Assembly (NCBI RefSeq): GCF_012489685.1
Contig: NC_080046.1
Span: 63,007,984-63,071,983 of the forward strand
DNA: 64,000 nucleotides
From: Lotus japonicus
Lineage: Eukaryota > Streptophyta > Magnoliopsida > Fabales > Fabaceae
Direction of reading: 5' to 3'
This document shows, piece by piece, positions 20,488 to 29,949 of this stretch. Below the pieces are notes generated by a model that made no database searches, was not told the origin of the DNA, and saw nothing but the letters and a program-made list of their open reading frames with translations. A program made the position numbers and the translations under genes. Each line of letters opens with the position of its first letter. Position 1 is the first letter of the stretch.

Positions 20488-22033
20488 ATGTTTGAGACTG
20501 GCAGCAGTGGCCGTGACTCTGGTATGAGCTTGGAGACTTCCACACAGCGAACTTCAATGAGCAGCGGCAGCGACAGCGGTTGCAGCACCAGCTTCAGCCG
20601 TCTCTCTTTCGACCTCCTCCGCCCCTCCTCCCCACCAGAGAGCCTCTCCGTCAAACCTCACCGCTCCTCCGACTTCGCCTACTCCGCCATCCGCCGCAAA
20701 ACCTCCCTCACCTTCCGTGACTTCCACCTCCTCCGCCGCATCGGCTCCGGCGACATCGGCACCGTCTACCTCTGCCGCCTCCGAGCCGCCGCGGAGGAAG
20801 ATGACGACGACGACGACGACGACGACGAGCCTGCCTCCTGCTTCTACGCCATGAAAGTCGTCGACAAAGAAGCCGTCGCTCTCAAGAAGAAAGCGCAGAG
20901 AGCAGAAATGGAGAGGAAAATCCTCAAAATGCTTGACCACCCGTTCTTACCTTCACTCTACGCTGAGTTTGAAGCCTCTCATTTCTCTTGCATTGTCATG
21001 GAGTTTTGCTCCGGCGGTGACTTACACTCCCTCCGCCACCGCCTCCCTCACAATCGCTTCTCTCTCTCCTCCGCCAGGTAGTTAATTAATTAACAAATTA
21101 GTTCATAATTTTTAATTAATAGTGTTCATCTAAGATTTACTCGGATTCTATATTTTATTAGCGTTTAGCTTCCGAGTTGAGAGTTGCTCTACTTTAATAA
21201 GCACTTGATTGGTCGTATCTCTAGCCAATGCGAGACTCTAACAATTCTGTTACAGGTTTTACGCGGCGGAAGTGCTGGTGGCATTGGAGTATCTACACAT
21301 GCTAGGAATCATCTACAGAGACCTCAAGCCGGAGAACGTGTTGGTGAGATCAGACGGTCACATCATGCTCTCCGATTTCGATCTCTCACTCTGCTCCGAC
21401 GCAACCCCCGCCGTTGAGTCCTCTGATTATTCATTCCCACCGGAGGAACCATCCTGCACCCGCCACAACTCTACCCCGTTCTTCTCCTGCCTCTCGAACC
21501 GCCTCTTCCGGTCCAGAAAAGTGCAGACGGTTCAACCAAACCGCCTCTTCGTGGCTGAACCGGTGGGAGCCCGGTCGTGCTCCTTCGTCGGGACTCACGA
21601 GTACGTCTCGCCGGAAGTTGCCTCCGGGAACTCCCACGGCAACGCCGTGGACTGGTGGTCGTTTGGGATATTCATCTACGAAATGGTGTACGGTCGCACA
21701 CCCTTTGCGGGTCCATCAAATGACGTTACGCTGCGTAGCATCTTGAAAAAGCCTCTTGTCTTTCCTACCGCCACGCCCTCCAGCGCGCTTGAGATGCACG
21801 CGCGGGACCTTATTTCCGGGTTGTTAAACAAGGACCCGAACCGGAGGCTTGGGTCGATGCGTGGCGCTGCTGACGTCAAGAAGCACCCGTTCTTTGCCGG
21901 GATTAACCTGGCGTTGATACGGATGGTGGCGCCGCCGGAAGTTCCGTCGCTTAGAAGGCAAAAAACGACGCCGGTAGCCGGTAACAGGAATAACAGTAAG
22001 CAACAGGCTGCGGCGTCGTTTGATTACTTTTAA
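20488..22033 (+). CDS. PID: PINOID-type AGC-VIII serine/threonine protein kinase
   Basis: PINOID phosphorylates PIN auxin-efflux carriers at the plasma membrane and sets auxin-flow polarity during organ initiation. Two exons (20488-21077 and 21256-22033; AG|G junction in Arg-197) give 455 residues. The start opens a Ser-rich leader followed by SVKPHRSSDFAYSAIRR, as in Arabidopsis PID. Kinase motifs: glycine loop GSGDIG (86-91), Lys-123, YRDLKPEN (Asp-219), DFD (237-239) in place of DFG (the AGC-VIII hallmark), a 70-odd residue insertion before the activation loop, and ARSCSFVGTHEYVSPE. The two serines (304, 306) equivalent to the PDK1-regulated pair of Arabidopsis PID are kept. The C-terminal FDYF is a PDK1-docking (PIF) motif. 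A run of nine Asp (105-113) interrupts the N-lobe after beta-2. The APE motif reads SPE. Confidence 0.95.
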
Positions 22034-22172
22034 TTGGACGGTGGCGCGTTTTGCGCCACGTGTCTAGTCCGTGTTCCCAGATTTTAAAACTGGTAGGGAG
22101 GTGACGTATGTGTATATTTGAGCTGTTCTTACTTTTTAGTAACTGTTTTTTCATAAAGTTATATATAATTAT
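22034..22172. other. PINOID 3' UTR region
   Basis: Short AT-rich sequence between the PINOID stop codon and the adjacent MITE; probably the 3' UTR. The MITE may lie at or within the transcript end. Confidence 0.4.
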
Positions 22173-22725
22173 GGCTTAAATATGTTGGAGGTCCCTCTAA
22201 AATAGGGGTCCTTTGGTTAAGGCCCCTACAAAATTTTTTGGGTGGAATAAGCCCCTAATGTGAAAATAATATATAGTAAAAAGCCCCTACCGTCAAGTTT
22301 CATTTAATTCTTGCTGATTGTGCAAACGGCGATGACGTAGATTTTCTTGCGTGTAAATAATTCAATTAAAGAGGGTACCACGTAAGTAAATGAGGGTTGA
22401 AAAAAAGGTAAAAAACCCAAAATTCCCAAATATACTGAACCCTAAAATCTCAATTCCAGTTTCACGACACGCAAACGAGCTAGAGGAAGAGCGCTTGCGA
22501 CGGCGAGAGGGACAGCACAAGAAAATCCACGTCAGCGCCGTTTGCACACAAGAAAATCCACGTCAGTGTCGTTTGTACAATCAGCAAGAATTAAACGGAA
22601 CCTGACGGTAGGGGCTTTTTACTATATATTATTTTCACATTAGGGGCTTATTCCACCCAAAAAATTTTGTAGGGGCCTTAACCAAAGGACCCCTATTTTA
22701 GAGGGACCTCCAACATAGTTAAGCC
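22173..22725. mobile_element. Long-TIR MITE (Mutator-like) downstream of PINOID
   Basis: Two nearly identical inverted arms of roughly 180 bp: left from GGCTTAAATATGTTGGAGG at 22173, right ending in CTCCAACATAGTTAAGCC at 22725. The flanks are TATAATTAT (22164-22172) and TATAATTAA (22726-22734), an 8-of-9 match that suggests a 9-bp Mutator-type duplication. Near the inner end of the right arm an 'AAGAAAATCCACGTCAG' unit is tandemly repeated. The short loop (about 22360-22510) has no recognisable coding. A transcript through it could fold into a long hairpin. Confidence 0.8.
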
Positions 22726-25700
22726 TATAATTAATATAGTTTGATACATCCATTACATCACACTCCTATAACTAAATGAATAAAATAATAAACTTTGATC
22801 CTAAGATATTATTTTTTATGTCACATTTAAGTGATTTAAGGATGGAATTTTAGGACTAAAGAAATTGATGGCGTGGGGTTATGAAAGGGAAACAATAGTA
22901 TAGTGTTGGGATGATGTTATGTGACAAATTAAATGTTGTTCCTTTTTGGTTGCCAACGGCATTGAATTTGAGGTTATCATCTTCTTGATCATACGAATAG
23001 GTGTCTTCAAAAGCTGAATTTGGGCGTGTGTTTCTTTTTATGGAAATATGGAATGGATTGGGGGAGATGGATGACATTACCATGAAAAAATGGCTTGGCA
23101 TTACTAAGTACAGAAGATTCCTAGCTTGATCAGTCCTCCTCTCACTTGCAGACCCAACATTTAGTTACTGTGATTTAAATAAGCTCTTATTGTCACATAT
23201 TAATTTTTTCTTTTCTTTTTATAAATGTAGAAGCACCATTTTTCAAAGTATTTTAAACTTGAATATTATACCTAAAGGAAATGAAAAAATTATCAAAAAA
23301 AAAAACGTAACATAGAGAACCTATTGGAACTTGAGCTGATTCTTTTAGCCTGCAGGCCTAAAACCCCTTCAGCACACGAAAGGGCTACTGTGTGTGCCTG
23401 GGTAGTAGACTAGAAAGAAAGAAACACTGTTTATATATTCCATGTATATTGTCAAATATTCCATATTCTATGTTCGTTGTAATTTGCATATATAGCAAAG
23501 TTAAAGGGTTTGTGATGTATTATGTCTGTTAATCTATCTCCATTCTCCCATCTCAATTATAAAACAAAAAAGGGTAGAAGGCTTAAGCTTGTGCTTTTAT
23601 GAGCATTGCCAAGAATATAATGTGACCATTACTAAACACTTTCAAAAGGAACTAGAATAGGAGAACAAGAGATTGTTTTATTGCCAATATTACAATTCTT
23701 AACATATTCAATTTCAGTCTAATCGATCATCATTAGTGTTCGATGTATATTATTCTTATGTTGCTCGAATATATATCGCATATTCTTACAATATATAGGA
23801 AGAATGTTGAATTGAATTAAAGTGTGATGTACAATTCACGTAACGAATAGCAAATAGATTATTTATAGGATATGTTTTGACATGTCACACCATGCAGTGT
23901 ATCGATACAAATTAACCACTTTCACAACTTGTGTACCAAAAATATACAACACTATGCATGTTAACACATGAATCAATACCCCTTGTAACTCAATATTGAA
24001 ATTCAACGTTTCTGCTTTCAAATGTCACTTTTTGGCTTTACAGATATGCCCATTCTCGTCAAATAGTACATGTTATACTTCATCTCAATTCTCATGTACA
24101 GAGAGATTCAATTTCTTTTTCCTTTTTCTGTTTGTCCATGCTTTAGAATCATATATAAGTGTCTTCAACTGTTTTCTCTGCTTTTGTATTAATCAGGTTC
24201 TCCAACACATACTAATGTTTCAAGAAAGTATTCGGGGTTTCAATTAAGAATCCACCTCTATCTGCTTAATTGGATGACCTTAACTTAAGTGGTTAAAATG
24301 AAAATAAATATTCATTTTAATCATCTCGACCGGCCAACGGGTCATTTAATTGTGAAACTTTTTAAGCAACGATATTGCAGTTATATACGACCATACCATA
24401 TGGATCTGCCTAACAACTCCATATTTAAAAGAAAAAATGTTTTGGGTCCAAATGCCCAAGTATAGCTTCTGATAAATCCTTACTGACGTGTATATGCCTA
24501 GCTAGCTACCTTGACTTCGGTAACTGGGTATAAAGTTGAAAATTGAAACTAAAACAAAAACATGGGAAACCTAAACTTCATTGGAATTTAAGTAATGCTA
24601 TATATATATATATGCTCTACAAGGGTACTGTTATAGTTTCGAGAGGATGACTTTTGCTAAGCAGGTCAATAATATTATTAGGCCTGTGTTATGGTTAATG
24701 TGCAAAATACTCCATTTTGATTTATCAAATGATTAAAAATAATTCTTGGGATATTATATAAACATGTACCTAATTGTCAATTTAAGAAGGGTATATACTA
24801 GTATTATTCTACCGACATGAACCAAAGCTTGTCAACAAAATGCTCATACATAATGTTTTTGTATTGGAGTATTGTTGAAACAGACAGCACAACGGTAGCT
24901 TCGGAACAAAACTATGTATACTTGGTTGACTAATTGCAAATTATCAAGCATGGGAAATGGGAATTGAAAGCCAGCTCTCACTTGTCAGAGAGTTAGGCAT
25001 TGCCAAACAAGGTAACCAAATTAAAATTGATCGAGATTGGATTGGAATACATACATCGATCCTTGTTTGTTTGTTAATGCATTACTAGAACTTAGGACTT
25101 GGGAGGAGTTTGAGTATGTACGTTTCTGAAGAGCTAATAAATTTTGATGTGAAGGGACGGTAGAGTTGACAATTAATTTCTCAGAAATAATTTAGTAACA
25201 TCTTGGTATCAATGAAGCTCAACATTATTGACCTTCCTTTCTTGTCCTGTGTTTGGAGAAGATTTGTACAAGCCTACGCCTAGCTAGCTACGAGTTTTCA
25301 GATACAGCATGGTGCTCTATATATCTGCCAGGACAGGCCACTCAGATAATTATTATCACCCTGCCACAACCAGTATTGCATCCAAAAATCAGTACACAGA
25401 AAAGATGATGATATATTTGTTTTAAAAATAGAACTAATTAAGCATGATATATGTTCTTTGGCTTAAATAAAAAACCATGATTAATGTCCTTAATATCACT
25501 TGATAGAGAACGATTTCACCAGCTGGATAATGGAGAAAGGCACACTCAAATATCTCCTGTGAGTATAACTTTTAAATTAGTCAAATTCTGTGCTTATGTG
25601 AGACCTCCAAATATTGTTTTTAATCTAAGACCTCCATGAATTACATTCAAATTTCATTAACTTTAATCAAGTTGGGTAGGTTTATTTTTTGAAGTGGCTA

Positions 25701-25770
25701 TTCAAAAAACTCAAATCTAAAATTTCATTAAGAGAAATTAATTTTTAATAATTTTTTATAACTTTGAATT
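22726..25770. other. Intergenic region, no gene found
   Basis: AT-rich spacer between the MITE and the nested Mutator-like elements. Open frames (for example 22856-23101 and 23996-24247) are short and show no domain. A TA microsatellite lies at about 24598-24614. No structural RNA or further transposon ends recognised. Confidence 0.5.
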
Positions 25771-26424
25771 GGGTTCATTTAGTGTACACAAGGAAATTCT
25801 TGTGTAAAGTGGCACAAACCTCATTTTGACTCCTTATTATAGGTTATCGGGTAAAATAATTTTTTTATAGGTAATTATTAAAATAATAATCTTAATAACA
25901 TTTTGACATTTTCATTAAGAACACCAAATTAACCAAAAAAAAAAAAACTTCTTCCTCTTATCTGAAACTTCATCCTCTCCATCTCTCTTGTTCATCAGTC
26001 TGAGAATTGCATCATCACAACAGTCATCTTTTCTGAAGCTTCCTCTCCTTCCACTTTCCAGTGAAGATCTATACCGACGATGGTAGTTCGTAGGGGAGAG
26101 ATTGACGTTGCGAAGGGTGAAGGAAACGACGCGAAATTCCTCAACCACTGAACCTCGTCGTCCTGGATCGCGTCACCTCCACCTCTGCCGCGAGGTCCGC
26201 CTCATCACGTTCGTACCCAGCCGCACGCAGCACCTTCATGCCAACCAGCAAGTCGCGGTGGAGGCTTCCGAGTGCCACCGTTCCTGTTGTCATCTTTATT
26301 TCTCATCCGCTCAGATCTGTTGGTGGTGGACTGGTGGTGATCGATTTGGTGATGAAGGCCATGTCTACCCAGATCTGGGTTTCCCCTTTTTGAAACTAGC
26401 ATGTACATCCACTCACCCTACAAA

Positions 26425-28068
26425 GGGAGTTGGGTTTGGGGCCTCCCCTATGGGACTGCGCGCCCCACCCTTTTTTTTTAAACCCAAAAGTGCCCTACGG
26501 AAAGGTACTTTCCGTATTCAATTTAACTTAATACAGAAAGGTACTTTCCGTATTATATTTTGATGACTACGGAAAGGTATTTTCCGTATTTAACTCTGAC
26601 AGGATTCCCCCTTTTTCCACCATTAATCCTCCCTCACCAACCCCTTCACCAACCCCTGACCAGCCCCCCTGAACCTCCTCAATGCCTCCAGACCACCCTC
26701 TCTCTCACCCTCTCCTACCTCACTTTCATTTCCAAGCTCTCCACCACCATCCACTCCTTCATTTCCCAAGCTCTCCACCACTATCAACAAGTGTTGTAGT
26801 AGAGGTAAGTCTATGTGTTTATTTGTTGTTATTTTGTAGGATTAAGTAGTGGAAGTAGTTAGATTAAGTAGTTTAAGTAGTTAGATTAAGTAGTTTAAGT
26901 AGTTATAAGGATGGTTTTTTGAATTCTGAGTCGTGATATAATACGGATTGTTATCTTCCGTATTGAATATGGAAAGGTAATTTCCGTATTCAGTATGGAA
27001 AGTAACAATCCGTATTCAGTATGGAAAGTAGCTTTCCGTATTGAGTATGGAATGTAACTTTCCGTATTCTCTTCTAGGGATGACAGATTCATTTTTCTTT
27101 GGTGAGTCACAATTGATTGAAGCTGGATTTCACAATGGTCAACCTGAAGAGGCCACTACAGAGGTGCCACCACCAGCATTTGTGCCCCCGTGTATAAGTA
27201 TAGATGTCTCGCATTTATTTGCAACTGATCAGGTATTCTTTGAATATATTTTTGCATTGTTTTGAGAGTGTAATATATCAATTCTTATTATGTCTTGATC
27301 ACCCTTGTAATCAATTCTTATTATTATAACAGATTTTCCCTACCCGTGATGATCTTATCAATTGGGTTCATGGAATTGCGATTGAAAATGGATATGTTAC
27401 GTTGATCACAAAGTCAGATTATGGTGGGAATGGAAGCAGAAAAGCTTATGTCATGTTGGGGTGCGAGAAGCATGGTAAATATGTTCCTTATAGAGACCCT
27501 GACCTTGTTGAAGGGACGAGATCACAAAAGACAGGTTGTCCTTTTAGACTAAAAGGACGACCTAGGAAAAATGGCATAGATAGAGATTGGCGGCTAAAGG
27601 TGATGGAAGGTATACACAACCATGAACCAGCTAGGTCACTACTTGGGTTCAATGATTACCTCTACACAAGCAACAATCGACTACCCTAGGGTTCAATGAT
27701 TAACATAATTTCAAGTTAAATGGGGAAAATCCAAAAATCCTTACCTCTAGGTTTCAATTCTGAGAATGGGGTTGTGAAGAGCTTTGATGGAGATGATGGA
27801 ACCTTTCAAGTACACGGTTCAAGCAAGGGGAGCGACAGAGATCGAAGGTTGAAGAGGGGAGAAGAGCTTGGCAAAATACGGAATGAAGTTTGAAATGGGT
27901 TTGAATAAACCCTTGCCGGTTTACATACTAATATAATACGGATATAAGACTTCCGTATTGAATACGGAAATGTTTCTTCCGTATTCTATTAAAGGGGGGC
28001 ATTCCAGTAATTTCCCCACTTTAAGTGGGGCGGGGAGCCCCATAGGGGGGGCCCCAAACCCAACTCCC
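26425..28068. mobile_element. Inner Mutator-like element nested in the outer one
   Basis: The left terminus GGGAGTTGGGTTTGGGGCC (26425) is mirrored at the right end, finishing GGCCCCAAACCCAACTCCC at 28068. It is flanked by a perfect 9-bp duplication CCCTACAAA (26416-26424 and 28069-28077). Imperfect arms extend about 45 bp. Subterminal and internal DNA is packed with AATACGGAAA / TTTCCGTATT motifs (26500-26600, 26935-27070, 27935-28000). It carries a truncated transposase-type coding piece (27080-27689). At 1644 bp it is too short to encode a full MURA transposase and is probably non-autonomous. Confidence 0.88.
27080..27689 (+). pseudogene. Truncated MULE transposase fragment (FAR1-type DNA-binding domain)
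   Basis: Exon 27080-27232 (starts MTDSFFFGESQ) joins through a GT-AG intron to 27333-27689, giving 169 residues. The second exon resembles the N-terminal FAR1/WRKY-GCM1-like zinc-binding domain of MULE transposases: GCEKHGKY, TGCPF, then WRLKV...HNHEPA, so the C..C..H-x-H ligand pattern is intact. The frame stops 25 residues or so after HNHE, and no MULE catalytic (DDE) domain or SWIM finger follows before the right TIR. It is best read as a deletion derivative. A truncated peptide could still bind DNA, but nothing here shows that it is expressed. Confidence 0.75.
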
Positions 28069-28811
28069 CCCTACAAATAAGAGGAAAGAGAAGGGGAAAC
28101 GGAAGGTTCTTTACAGAGGTTTGACAGCGGCTGAGTTGGGGGAGGGCAAACGGAGCGACACGGTCGAGCGACCATGCAACCTGGATTTTTTCTTTTTTTT
28201 ATCATTTTTTTTATCCTTTATCAGAGTGAGAGGAAGAAGATGAATAATTAAGGAAAACTCAAACTTTGTGCCAATTAGTTGAATTTTGTTATGTTTTGTT
28301 AGGAGGAATAGGGATGATAAAAATTCATTTGTCTGTCATCCGCAGATAAAAATTTATTGAAAGTTCAGTATTTTCTTTAACAGTGTTTGCAAATTGAAAT
28401 CAAAATCATGAGTGGGCATATGATGAATCTTATAGTGTAAATTGGGTAATTTGCATCTGAATTGCATTGATGCTATATCACCATGGAGGTCTGATACACA
28501 ACGTTTGTTTTTTTTTTTCCCTTTTTAATGTTTCCTAAAATTATTATATGCACTCTTGTGCTTCCTGGGTGAAGATGAAGAGAGGATGAGTGATTTGTTA
28601 TTCTTGTGTTTTCTGGGTTTTTTTAACAGTGGTGGGTTAAACCAGGGTTAGATAATTAGTTAAAAATAATTAAAAAAAATTACCTAGAAATTAACCTACT
28701 ATAGCAGGTAAATCTAGGGTGGTGCAACTTTACACAAGGATTTTCTTGTGTACACTAAATGAACCCCTTTGAATTTTAAGTTTTTTTTTTGTTGAACTTT
28801 AATACTTGTAA

Positions 28812-28845
28812 CTAGTACGTTTACCCGTGCATCGCACGGGGGATT
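28812..28845 (-). repeat. Helitron 3' terminal hairpin and CTAG end
   Basis: The palindrome CCCGTGCATCGCACGGG at 28824-28840 is set 8 bp from CTAG (28812-28815), with an A on the plus strand at 28811 (T on the element's strand), fitting insertion between host A and T. A degenerate relative (CCTGTGC...GCACGGGG) lies near 29240-29263. Confidence 0.6.
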
Positions 28846-28944
28846 TTAATTTTTGTTTATTATACAGAATTTTTAAAATTTGTGTTATGTTTATTAAAAA
28901 GAATTGATAGGAAAATGTTAGTTGTAAAAAATGTTAGTAAATTA

Positions 28945-29040
28945 GTCAATCATCGGTGTTCGAACGCTCGATCCTTCACCCTTCATTCCCCTAACCCTTA
29001 TGTCCCTTAACTCTTACTACTTGAGCTAACATTCGGGAAC
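28945..29040 (-). repeat. tRNA-derived SINE-like head
   Basis: On the minus strand TAGCTCAAGTAGTAAG (plus 29017-29032) resembles a Pol III A box, and GCGTTCGAACACC (plus about 28955-28972) resembles a B box (GTTCGA core). Their spacing is longer than in a tRNA but within the looser range of plant SINEs. No cloverleaf is possible, so it is not a tRNA gene. Ends were not defined. Confidence 0.4.
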
Positions 29041-29949
29041 AATAAAAAATATTTTACGAATTAAAAAGACAAATAATTTTGAATATAAGAAAACACAAAT
29101 TTATAAAATTTTTTGGTCGAGAATTTGTTTTTTTATTTTATTTTGTAGAAGCACAACCACTTTATGTATTCTTAGGTTTTGTCTTTAATGTTGCACTATT
29201 TAATTTAGTTTCTTATAGAGGAAAAAAATTGATTTGTTACCTGTGCTTGTGCTTGCACGGGGTATTATTTATGTTTATTGAGTTAAAATTTAATAGAGTA
29301 TTGTTATCTTTATCAGGTTTATAAAAAAAATTTAAGAATTAAAAAAATTTAATTTTAGATGTAAGTTAACTTAAATTTTAAATGTTTGTGTGTGTGTCAT
29401 ATGTGTTTGTATTTATTTTTAGTAGCGTGATAATTATACCGATTTGTGTTTTTTACGTTTATTTTAATGTTGAACTATTTAATTTGGTCTTTTAAATAAA
29501 AATTTAATTGTTTAGTTTAGTGAGATGAAATATTATATATGAGCTAATAAAAGACATTGAGTAAGTCATATTATACTAATATTTGTTTACAAATATAATG
29601 ATTATTATATTGAGAATGAAACTTGACGTTTTGATTGACCCATTGGCTTTCCCGAAATATAAGAAAAAAATAGATAATAATTAGTATAATGGGATAAATA
29701 TATTTGGATTTGTTTCATATTTATTAAATTAATTTTCCCATACGTTAACTACATGGAGCAAGAAAGTTACAACTCTTTTTATTGTAACGTACCAAAATTT
29801 GGGCAGCAAAAGAATTATTGAATATATTAACAAATTTTGTTCAAACAAAATCATGATAAAATTCTCATTAGTATAATTTTATTCAACCGTTTAATAAAAT
29901 CATAATCACAATACACATCTTTTCCTTAGTTTAATATTATATATTTTAT

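Larger units (their letters stand above)
25771..28766. mobile_element. Outer Mutator-like element (interrupted by a second one)
   Basis: The left terminus starts GGGTTCATTTAGTGTACAC at 25771 and the right terminus is its inverse, ending AGTGTAC...GAACCC at 28766. The arms stay alike for about 43 bp, including an internal CACAAG..CTTGTG palindrome. Flanks are the perfect 9-bp duplication CTTTGAATT (25762-25770 and 28767-28775), diagnostic of Mutator-superfamily insertion. Removing the inner element leaves about 1.34 kb. GC-richer, gene-like DNA lies on both sides of the inner insertion (about 25940-26400 and 28090-28180), so this could be a Pack-MULE with captured sequence. I could not identify a parent gene. 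Confidence 0.82.

Noticed and set aside
26102..26563. 153-codon open frame on the plus strand
   Set aside because: It runs from GC-rich cargo of the outer MULE across the inner MULE boundary; no domain, and the frame spans two elements.
28945..29040. tRNA gene
   Set aside because: A/B-box-like words are present but the spacing and lack of a cloverleaf rule out a functional tRNA; kept only as SINE-like.
28800..29263. CRISPR-like repeat from the two GCACGGG hairpins
   Set aside because: Only two diverged copies in plant nuclear DNA; the Helitron hairpin explains the first.
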